A DNA stretch of 5,863 bases from Candidatus Hydrogenedentota bacterium (GTDB taxonomy: Bacteria > Hydrogenedentota > Hydrogenedentia > Hydrogenedentales > SLHB01), in assembly GCA_007118235.1 (NCBI GenBank), contig SKRY01000290.1, forward strand, positions 1 through 5,863, given 5' to 3'. The translations under genes and the position numbers were made by a program. A model generated the notes under the pieces. That model worked only from the letters and a program-made list of their open reading frames with translations, made no database searches and was not told the origin of the DNA. Positions 1-5,605 of the stretch are shown in pieces (position 1 is the stretch's first letter; every line of letters begins with the position of its first letter).

Positions 1-196
1 CGAAGTACTCAAGTGCGACGAGAATATCATCGCCCGAAACGTTCCGGATCCCGATGAACGACGCAGAATCCGAAGACGGCGGATACGACCCGTCGGCGGG
101 CGCGTTATCCAGGAAGAACGGCACCGTGATGGAGACGCCAAACGCCCCCACTGCGCAAAACATGGTTGTCACCGCTACAATCGCTAGCTTCTTCAT
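1..196 (-). CDS. Secreted protein of unknown family, N-terminal part (runs off window)
   Basis: This reading frame starts at an ATG (194-196) and stays open to the left edge, giving 65 visible residues. The N-terminus is a classical Sec signal peptide: MKK, then a hydrophobic core (residues 4-19, LAIVAVTTMFCAVGAF). Plausible cleavage points lie around residues 18-20. Cys14 is not in a convincing lipobox, so a soluble or surface-exported product is more likely than a lipoprotein. The mature part begins with a short hydrophobic stretch (SITVPFFLDNAP), followed by a Ser/Pro/Asp-rich segment and then SFIGIRNVSGDDILVALEYF, which looks like beta strands. I do not recognise the family. The start is well supported by a near-perfect Shine-Dalgarno nine bases upstream and a consensus-like promoter further back. 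The gene is divergent from tgt. The function is unknown; export through Sec is inferred from the signal peptide. Confidence 0.78.
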   Translation of the reverse strand, partial: MKKLAIVAVTTMFCAVGAFGVSITVPFFLDNAPADGSYPPSSDSASFIGIRNVSGDDILVALEYF

Positions 197-205
197 AATG
201 CTCTT

Positions 206-215
206 TCACCTCCTT
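206..215 (-). promoter_or_regulatory. Strong Shine-Dalgarno of the left-hand secreted-protein gene
   Basis: Read on the minus strand this is AAGGAGGTGA, an extended match to the 16S rRNA anti-Shine-Dalgarno. It ends nine bases before the ATG at 194-196. It fixes the start of the minus-strand gene and predicts efficient translation. It contrasts with tgt in the same window, which has no such site. Confidence 0.85.
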
Positions 216-374
216 CCTCCACAAAACTGCATACCAGGCAAAACAGGTGTGGGTATCCACTCGTCCGCGCCCCGTGAAAGTGGTCTTTTTCCCGCGCCGG
301 GCGCCTCTAAAAAACAACCGCCAAGCGCGCCCAAACCACCCCTTTCACCAGTTCGCTTTACCCAACTACCTGGT

Positions 375-409
375 CCCAGCCTCCGCTATACCGCGGAACC
401 TTAGCTGGG
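375..409 (-). other. Two-tier stem-loop near the predicted 5' end of the left gene's transcript
   Basis: Read on the minus strand, CCCAGC (409-404) pairs with GCTGGG (380-375). Inside it TCCGC (397-393) pairs with GCGGA (386-382) around a six-base loop. The two stems are separated by an asymmetric internal loop of six bases against one. It begins about five bases after the start predicted from the promoter at 421-449. That position suits a 5'-stabilising hairpin or the first helix of a longer structured leader. No known riboswitch class was recognised. Confidence 0.45.
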
Positions 410-420
410 CCTCAATGCAT

Positions 421-449
421 ACTCTATCAGTTTCCCGTCCCCATGTCAA
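421..449 (-). promoter_or_regulatory. Sigma70-like promoter facing left
   Basis: On the minus strand there is a perfect -35 hexamer TTGACA (449-444), a 17-base spacer, and a -10 hexamer TAGAGT (426-421) matching consensus at four of six positions. Transcription would begin near position 414 and run toward the secreted-protein gene that starts at 196. The leader would be about 215 nt. The -35 and spacer are ideal, but a chance match cannot be excluded from sequence alone. Confidence 0.55.
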
Positions 450-690
450 CCCCCCTGAAACAACGAATTCCCATCGGCGATCCGTCGATATAGACGTTGT
501 GTGAATCTTTGCCGTGCTTCGGGGGCGGCGCGGCTTCGCCTCGCGCCTCTTTGCGAACGTATCATGGGGATGATGGTGACTTGTGGGCAAGAGGAGAATC
601 GCGCGCACGGGGCAGCCAAGCCGGAGAAACTCGTCAACGCCGCGTGCGGCTTCGTCTCCATCCGTGGTTCTTCTCCCTGTGGTCCCGCGA

Positions 691-720
691 TTGGCAACCG
701 ATCCGGTTTCATGCCATAAT
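691..720 (+). promoter_or_regulatory. Sigma70-like promoter of tgt (predicted leaderless transcript)
   Basis: The -35 hexamer TTGGCA (691-696) and the -10 hexamer CATAAT (715-720) each match consensus at five of six positions and are separated by 18 bases. A start six to eight bases after the -10 falls at about 726-728, only three to five bases before the tgt ATG at 731. The bases just before the ATG are pyrimidine-rich (CCCTCCTCCC), with no Shine-Dalgarno. The tgt mRNA is therefore predicted to be leaderless or to carry a leader of only a few bases. Confidence 0.6.
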
Positions 721-730
721 CCCTCCTCCC

Positions 731-1855
731 ATGACGACTCCCTTCCAATTTCATCTCGAAACCCAGGATCCGGATTCCGCGGCGCGGGCCGGGCGGTTGC
801 ATACTCCGCATGGGGTGGTGGAAACGCCGGTGTTCATGCCGGTGGGCACGCAGGCCAGTGTGAAAGCCTTGTCGCAGGAGGACTTGCGGACCGTTGGCGC
901 GCAAATCATCCTGGGCAACGCGTATCATCTCTATCTCCGGCCTGGAACGGAGGTGCTTGAGGCGGCGGGCGGGATTCACCGGTTCATGAACTGGGACCGG
1001 CCGGTACTCACCGATTCCGGCGGATTCCAGATCTTCAGCTTGACCGGACTCACCAAGGTGACGCGGGACGGGGTGACGTTTCGGAGTCATCTCGACGGAT
1101 CCCGGCACGCGTTCACGCCGGAGATCGCGATTGATATCCAGCGGAGCATCGGCGCGGACATCATCATGTGTTTCGACGAGTGCACCACGTATCCTGTTGA
1201 GCACAGCGAGGCGGCGCGCAGCATGCGGCGGACGCTGGAGTGGGCCGAACGGTGCCGGGATCATTGGCGGGCCGGGGATCCCGCGCGGCAGGCCTTGTTC
1301 GGCATTGTGCAGGGCAGCGTGTACGACGATCTGCGCGTTGAAAGCGCGGAGCGGCTGGTCGAGATGGATTTTCCGGGCTACGCCATAGGAGGCGTGAGCG
1401 TGGGCGAACGCAAGGACGAGATGCTGGCGGCGGTGGATTGGACCGCGCCGCGCCTGCCGGCGGACAAGCCCCGGTATCTCATGGGCGTGGGGCCGCCGGA
1501 GGATTTTCTGGAGGCCGTGGCGCGCGGGGTGGACATGTTTGATTGCGTCATGCCCACGCGCAACGCCCGGAATGGGGCGCTGTTCACCTCGCAAGGCCGG
1601 ATCAACATCAAGAACCGCTGTTTCGCCCAGGATTTCGGACCGCTGGACCCCGCGTGCCGGTGCCCGGTGTGCCAAACGTATTCGCGGGCCTATCTCAGCC
1701 ACCTTTTCCGGGCGGGCGAAATAAGCGCATTGCGTCTGAATACTTTACACAACCTTTTCTTCATGCTAGAATTGGCCTCAAGTGTCCGGGAAGCGATTCG
1801 TCACAGGCGCTTCAGCGCCTTCAAACAGGCTTTTCTCCAGGCGATCGGTGTCTGA
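731..1855 (+). CDS. tgt: Queuine/preQ1 tRNA-ribosyltransferase (tRNA-guanine transglycosylase)
   Basis: Tgt swaps guanine 34 in the anticodon of Asn, Asp, His and Tyr tRNAs for preQ1, the committed step placing the queuosine precursor in tRNA; it acts in the cytoplasm. The 374-residue protein has the usual bacterial length and is a TIM barrel with a zinc site. Visible hallmarks are VVETPVFMPVGT (29-40), TDSGGFQ (94-100) with the active-site Asp95, and FDECT (148-152) for base recognition. YAIGGVSVGE (217-226) is the substrate-binding loop, and FDCVMPTRNARNG (270-282) carries the presumed nucleophile Asp271. The zinc ligands are Cys309, Cys311, Cys314 and His340 (CRCPVC and NTLHNL). All key residues are present. 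The frame is open upstream, but homology begins at FQFHLE, so the ATG at 731 is preferred despite the missing Shine-Dalgarno. The gene precedes yajC by 72 bp, as in the familiar tgt-yajC-secD-secF order. No queA is visible upstream. Confidence 0.98.
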   Translation: MTTPFQFHLETQDPDSAARAGRLHTPHGVVETPVFMPVGTQASVKALSQEDLRTVGAQIILGNAYHLYLRPGTEVLEAAGGIHRFMNWDRPVLTDSGGFQIFSLTGLTKVTRDGVTFRSHLDGSRHAFTPEIAIDIQRSIGADIIMCFDECTTYPVEHSEAARSMRRTLEWAERCRDHWRAGDPARQALFGIVQGSVYDDLRVESAERLVEMDFPGYAIGGVSVGERKDEMLAAVDWTAPRLPADKPRYLMGVGPPEDFLEAVARGVDMFDCVMPTRNARNGALFTSQGRINIKNRCFAQDFGPLDPACRCPVCQTYSRAYLSHLFRAGEISALRLNTLHNLFFMLELASSVREAIRHRRFSAFKQAFLQAIGV

Positions 1856-1912
1856 CCTTGGGCCTATCGCGGCATTCCCACAACCTACACGACAAACCAA
1901 CAACGACAGTTC

Positions 1913-1917
1913 GGAGG
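1913..1917 (+). promoter_or_regulatory. Shine-Dalgarno of yajC
   Basis: GGAGG lies ten bases before the GTG at 1928 and decides that non-ATG start. The 72-base gap after tgt shows no terminator and no clear promoter, so yajC is probably transcribed with tgt. Confidence 0.75.
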
Positions 1918-1927
1918 ACTCTCCACG

Positions 1928-2263
1928 GTGTGGAATTCCATTGCCTTTGCACAGGAAGCGGGCGAGGCAGCGCCTGACGCAAACCCGTTCGGGCCGATGC
2001 TGCTTATCATCGCCTTTGTCGCCATCTTCTACTTCTTTCTCATGCGTCCCAACATGAAGCGGGAAAAAGAGCGCCGCGAAATGTTGGCCGCGTTGAACAA
2101 GGGCGATGAAGTCGTCACAACGGGGGGCATGTACGGGACCATTGTGGGTTTGGACAACGAAAGCGTGGTGTTGCGCGTGAGCGACGATCCCGCCGTCAAG
2201 CTGCAATTCGCGCGCGCGGCCATCGCCAGAAGAAAACCGGAGCGCGATTCGGACCAAGACTAG
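1928..2263 (+). CDS. yajC: Sec translocon accessory subunit YajC
   Basis: YajC is a small single-span inner-membrane protein that associates with SecD-SecF (and YidC) at the SecYEG translocon. It is non-essential and its mechanism is unclear. The 111-residue product has the standard length. It has a short polar N-terminus, one transmembrane helix at about residues 22-38 (PMLLIIAFVAIFYFFLM), and then the family hallmark FYFFLMRPNMKREKE (34-48). The cytoplasmic domain carries the second hallmark, GDEVVTTGGMYGTIVG (59-74). It ends in a charged tail (RRKPERDSDQD). Translation starts at GTG, supported by the GGAGG ten bases upstream and by the expected N-terminal length. It sits between tgt and secDF, as in many bacteria. 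Unusually, a 381-base gap with repeats separates it from secDF. Confidence 0.96.
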   Translation: MWNSIAFAQEAGEAAPDANPFGPMLLIIAFVAIFYFFLMRPNMKREKERREMLAALNKGDEVVTTGGMYGTIVGLDNESVVLRVSDDPAVKLQFARAAIARRKPERDSDQD

Positions 2264-2306
2264 GCTTCTGGCCAGATTACCCGCGAGGCTAGTGACGTTG
2301 GTGGAG

Positions 2307-2340
2307 ACATCCCCCTACCCCCCTTCCAAGGGGGAATTAG
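2307..2340 (+). repeat. Repeat unit 1 (direct)
   Basis: ACATCCCCCTA is followed by six C's and then TTCCAAGGGGGAATTAG. Its internal hairpin is CCCCCTT (2319-2325) with AAGGGGG (2328-2334), a perfect seven-base match around CC. It differs from unit 2 mainly by one extra C and by an intact right arm. Confidence 0.8.
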
Positions 2341-2345
2341 AGGGA

Positions 2346-2377
2346 ACATCCCCCTACCCCCTTCCAAGGGCGAATGA
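2346..2377 (+). repeat. Repeat unit 2 (direct)
   Basis: This copy is ACATCCCCCTACCCCC followed by TTCCAAGGGCGAATGA. One G-to-C change at 2371 breaks the hairpin's right arm (AAGGGCG instead of AAGGGGG). It is therefore the more degenerate of the two direct copies. Only five bases separate it from unit 1. Confidence 0.8.
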
Positions 2378-2384
2378 ACCGAGA

Positions 2385-2430
2385 CCATTCCCCCTTTGAA
2401 GGGGGTGGCCCGAAGGGCCGGGGGATGTCC
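2385..2430 (-). repeat. Repeat unit 3 (inverted, with nested hairpin)
   Basis: Read on the minus strand this copy is ACATCCCCC, then GGCCCTTCGGGCC, then ACCCCCTTCAAAGGGGGAAT. The 13-base middle block (2407-2419) is a perfect small hairpin replacing the single T found at that place in units 1 and 2. The main hairpin is CCCCCTT (2390-2396) with AAGGGGG (2399-2405). Confidence 0.8.
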
Positions 2431-2589
2431 AAGAGGCTGCGTCCCGTGAATGTGCCGGGATGCGCTAGAGTATTATCCCTATCGTAGGCTCCGCCGCAAG
2501 GGCAGAGCCATTAAACGGCAGTCCGGCGCCTGTTCCTTTTCGCGAGAACCGCGGAGAAAAGGGCGGCCACACTACTATGATTAGGCAGC

Positions 2590-2630
2590 GCGGCGCGCCC
2601 GCATGCGGGGTCCGTTACGTTGAGCGCCGC
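2590..2630 (+). other. Nested hairpin just upstream of the secDF ribosome binding site
   Basis: The outer seven-base arms GCGGCGC and GCGCCGC enclose a perfect 12-base palindrome (2598-2609). The structure ends three bases before the GGAG Shine-Dalgarno at 2634-2637. In RNA it should be very stable because it is almost all G-C pairs. It could modulate ribosome access to secDF; this role is inferred from position only. Confidence 0.45.
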
Positions 2631-2633
2631 CAT

Positions 2634-2637
2634 GGAG
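2634..2637 (+). promoter_or_regulatory. Shine-Dalgarno of secDF
   Basis: GGAG lies seven bases before the ATG at 2645, a normal spacing. It overlaps an out-of-frame ATG at 2632 that has no ribosome binding site of its own. Confidence 0.65.
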
Positions 2638-2644
2638 TCAAACC

Positions 2645-5458
2645 ATGCAAAAGCATACCTACCGCACCATTTTGATCTGGGGCGTGATTGTATTCGCCCT
2701 GTTCCAAGTCTACCCCACCGTGGGGTGGATGTTTCTTTCCGAGGAAGAGCGGGAAGCGCGGACGGAGCGCTGGGCCGAGGAAGACCTCGAATACCACGAG
2801 CCCAGCCTAATCCGGGACACCATGAGTTCGGTGCGCCGCTGGGCGCAATTCGACCGGGATCGCGTCATCACCCTGGGATTGGACCTCCAGGGCGGCATTG
2901 ACATGGTCATCGGCCTCGACATGGACGAGATGGACGAGGAGCGCCGCCAAGAGTATTTGGACCAAGGCTACACCGAATCCCAGATCGTCCAAGAGGTGCG
3001 GGACATCGCCTTGCAGCGTATTCGCGACCGGGTCGACGAGTTCGAGGCGCGCGAGCCCGTCATCCGCCCCATGGGCGAGGCGCAGATTCAGGTGCAGTTG
3101 CCGGGCGAACAGGAAATCGAGCGGGCCCAGCGCCTGGTGACGCGGACGGCCTTTCTGACGTTCCATTCGGTGGCGGGGGAAAACGAGACGCGGCAAGTCT
3201 TCCGGGACATCGAAGAGGAGTTCCCCGGCGAGTTTGAACCTTTCGTGAGCCGACGGGGCTTCGAGGGTCTTCACCAAGTGCCGGTGGAACACATTGAACG
3301 GGTGCGCAACGTGCTTGAGCGTGCGCGTCAAGTCGAGGGATTGATCCCGGAGGATAAGCGCGTCGCCCTGAGCCAGTCCCCTAATCCGTGGGATGAGCCC
3401 TTCTATCAAATCTACGTGCTGGACGACGAGCCCCTCATGACGGGCGAGGGGCTGCGGATGGCGATGGCCCGGCCCGACCAGGAGGCCATCGGAGCACAGT
3501 GGCAGGTGTTGTTCCAGAACGACGCCCAAGCCGCCCAGCGTTTTGGCCAAGTGACCCAGCAGCTTCTCGGCCAGCCCATGGCCATCGTTTTGGATGGACG
3601 GGTGGTTTCGGCCCCCACGATTCAGTCGCCAATATCGGATTCGGGGACGATTACGGGTAATTTCACGCAGCAACAAGCCCAGGATCTCGCGATCGCACTG
3701 AATTCCGGCAGCATGCCCGTGCCCATCCGCGAAGAGTTCACCGGCGTGGTGGGCGCGTCCCTGGGCGCGGACTCCGTGCAGCGCGGCGTAACGTCCGCCT
3801 TGGTCGGGCTCGCCCTCGTGCTGGTGTTCATGGTCGTCTATTACCGGCGCGCTGGTCTTCTCGCCAACATTGGGCTGTTGCTTAACGCCCTGTTCGTATT
3901 GGGGTGTTTCGCCTACTTCAATTTCACCCTTACGCTTCCAGGCGTCGCCGGATTCATTCTGACCATCGGCATGGCGGTGGACGCCAATGTGCTGATCTTT
4001 GAACGCATACGCGAGGAGTTGCGCAACGGCAAGTCCTTGTTGTCCGCCGTGGACAGCGGATATACCCGCGCCACGGTGACCATCCTTGACGCCAACGTCA
4101 CCACGCTTATCGCCGCGGCCGTATTGATGCACTTCGGCACGGGCCCCATCGAAGGTTTCGCCATTGCGCTGAGTGTGGGCGTGGTGTGCAGCGTGTTCAC
4201 CGCCCTTGTGGTGAGCCGCGCCATCTTCGATTTCCTTCTGAACCGTGAGCTGCTGCATGGCACGTTGGAGATGATGAGCTTCTTCAAGCCCGACAGCCAT
4301 CATGAGTTCATGGGCCGCCGCAAGATGGCCGCCATCGTGAGCGGGGTGGCCATCATCGCCGGCCTCGCCACCTTCGCCTATCGAGGCGAGGATAATCTGG
4401 GCGTGGATTTCACCAGCGGGACCAACATGGTGGTGGACCTTCAGACAGAGGAGGCCATTGGCGTGGGCGCGGTGCGCAGCGCGCTCCTTGAATCCGGGTT
4501 CCACGATCCCATGGTCCAGGAATATGACGCGGGCATCCCGGGACACAACCGGTTCATGATCCGAATCGGGGAAGGAAACTTGCCCAGCTCCGCGGAAGCC
4601 CGAGAATTGAGCGGCGCAATACCGGAAGAGGAAGGCGAAGAGGCCGATCCGGCCTTTGGGGAACTCGGCGATAACGCCGATGGCTTCGTTGACGTGGGTG
4701 TCACCGCAATGGTGCGAGGCGCATTCGCGCCGTTGCTCGAGGAGACCGGCGCGGCACTTGAATTCGACCGCATCGAACGGGTGGGAGCGGCCATCGGCGA
4801 TCAGCTCCGCTGGGACGCCATCCAAGCCCTGACGTTCGCGCTGATCTTCATCGTGGCCTATCTCTGGTTCCGGTTCCAGTTGACCTTCGCGCTGGGCGCC
4901 GTGGCTGCCTTGGTGCATGATATTCTCGTGACGGTGGGGCTTTTCGCCCTCACGGGGCGCGAGTTCAACCTGCCCGTGGTGGCGGCCTTGCTCACCATTA
5001 TTGGTTACTCGCTCAACGACACGATTATCGTGTACGACCGCATCCGCGAGGACATGCGATTGTATCGGGGCCGGGGCATGACGCTGGCCGAGATCATGAA
5101 CTTGAGCATCAACCAAACCCTCGGCCGCACCCTGGTGACATCGACGACGACGTTGTTCGTGCTGCTCGTGCTGTTCATCTTCGGCGGCCCGGTCATCAAC
5201 GACTTCGCCTTCGCCCTTATCGCCGGCGTGATTGTGGGTACCTACTCCTCCATCTTTGTAGCCAGCCCCATGGTCCACTTCCTCAGCCAATGGCAGAGTC
5301 AGCGGTCGGCGGCGCTAAGCGCGTCCGAGCCAAAGGCCAAGGCCAAGGGCGAGCAACAAGCGGTCCAAGAACGGCAGCCGCGCAAGGGCCGGTACAAGCG
5401 CAAAAAGCCCCGCAAGAAGAGCGAGGAACTTGAGGGCGGCGAGGAGACTGTTAAGTAA
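2645..5458 (+). CDS. secDF: Protein translocase subunit SecDF (fused SecD-SecF)
   Basis: SecDF is an RND-superfamily membrane protein. It uses the proton-motive force to help exported proteins through SecYEG on the periplasmic side. At 937 residues it equals about the sum of separate SecD and SecF. SecD half: first membrane helix at 8-29, large periplasmic P1 domain with LGLDLQGG (77-84), VLDGRVVSAP (315-324) and LNSGSMPVPI (352-361). Helices at about 383-530 follow, with GMAVDANVLIFERIREE (442-458). SecF half: helix at 559-578, NLGVDFTSGT (584-593), periplasmic P4 domain with ERVGAAIGDQL (711-721), and five helices at about 725-877. Residues matching the proton-relay positions known from Thermus SecDF are present: Asp446, Asp792 (SLNDTIIVYDRIRED) and Arg828 (LGRTL). 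Unusual parts are an acidic stretch in P4 (around 658-680) and a 60-residue cytoplasmic tail with a basic block (897-925). The start is supported by the SD and by the N-terminal helix. Confidence 0.97.
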   Translation: MQKHTYRTILIWGVIVFALFQVYPTVGWMFLSEEEREARTERWAEEDLEYHEPSLIRDTMSSVRRWAQFDRDRVITLGLDLQGGIDMVIGLDMDEMDEERRQEYLDQGYTESQIVQEVRDIALQRIRDRVDEFEAREPVIRPMGEAQIQVQLPGEQEIERAQRLVTRTAFLTFHSVAGENETRQVFRDIEEEFPGEFEPFVSRRGFEGLHQVPVEHIERVRNVLERARQVEGLIPEDKRVALSQSPNPWDEPFYQIYVLDDEPLMTGEGLRMAMARPDQEAIGAQWQVLFQNDAQAAQRFGQVTQQLLGQPMAIVLDGRVVSAPTIQSPISDSGTITGNFTQQQAQDLAIALNSGSMPVPIREEFTGVVGASLGADSVQRGVTSALVGLALVLVFMVVYYRRAGLLANIGLLLNALFVLGCFAYFNFTLTLPGVAGFILTIGMAVDANVLIFERIREELRNGKSLLSAVDSGYTRATVTILDANVTTLIAAAVLMHFGTGPIEGFAIALSVGVVCSVFTALVVSRAIFDFLLNRELLHGTLEMMSFFKPDSHHEFMGRRKMAAIVSGVAIIAGLATFAYRGEDNLGVDFTSGTNMVVDLQTEEAIGVGAVRSALLESGFHDPMVQEYDAGIPGHNRFMIRIGEGNLPSSAEARELSGAIPEEEGEEADPAFGELGDNADGFVDVGVTAMVRGAFAPLLEETGAALEFDRIERVGAAIGDQLRWDAIQALTFALIFIVAYLWFRFQLTFALGAVAALVHDILVTVGLFALTGREFNLPVVAALLTIIGYSLNDTIIVYDRIREDMRLYRGRGMTLAEIMNLSINQTLGRTLVTSTTTLFVLLVLFIFGGPVINDFAFALIAGVIVGTYSSIFVASPMVHFLSQWQSQRSAALSASEPKAKAKGEQQAVQERQPRKGRYKRKKPRKKSEELEGGEETVK

Positions 5459-5484
5459 GCAGGCTGTACGCTCTGAATGATCCA

Positions 5485-5529
5485 GCGCCGGAATTCCCTC
5501 ATCCCGGGGAATTCCGGCGCTTCGCTTCT
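5485..5529 (+). terminator. Rho-independent-type terminator after secDF
   Basis: A perfect 14-base inverted repeat, GCGCCGGAATTCCC (5485-5498) and GGGAATTCCGGCGC (5507-5520), surrounds an eight-base loop. It is followed by TTCGCTTCT, a T-rich but interrupted tract. It lies 26 bases after the secDF stop and points rightward. On the minus strand no T-tract follows, so it suits the + strand operon better than the convergent gene, although the stem alone could slow polymerase both ways. Confidence 0.75.
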
Positions 5530-5569
5530 AGGGTTCGCGGGAAATGGCGGTTGACTCACAGACCCGCGT

Positions 5570-5592
5570 CCGCCGCGACCCGCCCGCGGCGG
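5570..5592 (-). terminator. Possible terminator hairpin of the PEP-CTERM gene
   Basis: CCGCCGCG (5570-5577) and CGCGGCGG (5585-5592) form a perfect eight-base G-C stem around seven bases. It lies 14 bases past the stop codon of the minus-strand gene. No T-run follows on the minus strand, so it is either a weak or Rho-assisted terminator or merely a 3'-stabilising hairpin. Confidence 0.35.
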
Positions 5593-5605
5593 GCTAAGCG
5601 GGTTT

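Larger units (their letters stand above)
197..730. other. Divergent intergenic region (534 bp)
   Basis: No convincing gene lies between the two divergent starts; the open frames here lack recognisable protein features and are overlapped by frames on both strands. The left part (197-414) is the predicted leader of the minus-strand gene. It contains the hairpin at 375-409, a short inverted repeat GGGCGC/GCGCCC (299-304 with 327-332) and an A-run on the + strand (309-314, T-run on the minus strand). The middle part (450-690) shows a GC-rich stem-loop, GGCGCG (527-532) with CGCGCC (542-547). It also shows a smaller nested one, GCCGC (639-643) with GCGGC (646-650), inside GGAGA/TCTCC (623-627 with 655-659). 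None is followed by a U-tract in a useful orientation. The right end holds the tgt promoter. Confidence 0.6.
2306..2429. repeat. Composite palindromic repeat element with 10-bp terminal inverted repeats
   Basis: The 124-bp block is bounded by GACATCCCCC (2306-2315) and its exact inverse GGGGGATGTC (2420-2429). It contains two direct copies and one inverted copy of a unit of about 32-46 bp. Each unit begins ACATCCCCC and contains a CCCCCTT-NN-AAGGGGG style hairpin. Such C/G-rich palindromic intergenic repeats resemble REP or small MITE-like elements. No transposase is present, so any movement would need one elsewhere. In the mRNA it would fold strongly, either within each unit or end to end, and could affect read-through or stability between yajC and secDF. 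Confidence 0.8.
2431..2644 (+). other. Stem-loop-rich leader upstream of secDF
   Basis: No gene is convincing here. Three stem-loops are visible. The first is GGCTC (2487-2491) with GAGCC (2505-2509), enclosing a three-base stem closed by a GCAAG loop. The second is CCTTTTC (2535-2541) with GAAAAGG (2556-2562). The third is the RBS-proximal hairpin, GCGGCGC (2590-2596) with GCGCCGC (2624-2630), enclosing the palindrome CCCGCATGCGGG (2598-2609). The AT-rich hexamers TATTAT (2471-2476) and TATGAT (2575-2580) could be -10 boxes, but neither has a matching -35. No known riboswitch consensus was recognised. Three tiny open frames (2425-2487, 2450-2584, 2577-2675) lack good ribosome binding sites and hydrophobic segments. 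Confidence 0.45.

Noticed and set aside
54..404. 116-codon + strand frame overlapping the secreted-protein start
   Set aside because: It is antisense to a signal peptide with its own promoter and Shine-Dalgarno, and its Pro/Ser-rich translation has no recognisable features.
497..730. Upstream in-frame extension of tgt
   Set aside because: The frame is open for 78 more codons, but the extra residues match nothing in Tgt. The start at 731 gives the normal length, and a promoter sits inside the extension.
446..1702. 418-codon open frame antisense to tgt
   Set aside because: It is a shadow of tgt in a GC-rich genome. The predicted protein is Arg/His/Pro-rich, has no recognisable motif, and would run through the tgt promoter.
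2307..2376. Possible G-quadruplex on the minus strand of the C-rich repeats
   Set aside because: Each unit offers only two G-runs close together, and the spacing between units is about 26 bases, so the canonical four-run motif is not met.
2306..2429. Reading the three repeated units as a CRISPR array
   Set aside because: The copies differ in orientation, are palindromic, and are separated by only five to seven bases, with no spacers.
2425..2487. 20-codon small frame starting at the edge of the repeat
   Set aside because: The ATG is part of the repeat's terminal GGGGGATGTC, so it would appear at every copy of the element. There is no good ribosome binding site.
2450..2584. 44-codon Arg/Lys-rich small frame in the secDF leader
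   Set aside because: There is no properly spaced Shine-Dalgarno, no hydrophobic segment, and its sequence overlaps the stem-loops. It is probably chance, though conservation in relatives would change this view.
2577..2675. 32-codon frame overlapping the secDF start, considered as an arrest-type leader peptide
   Set aside because: It has no signal-anchor segment, no clear Shine-Dalgarno, and ends inside secDF out of frame. It does not resemble VemP or SecM.
2807..5290. 827-codon open frame antisense to secDF
   Set aside because: It lies wholly opposite a confidently identified gene. Its translation is His/Gly/Glu/Arg-rich without domains or membrane segments, the usual by-product of GC-rich codon use on the other strand.
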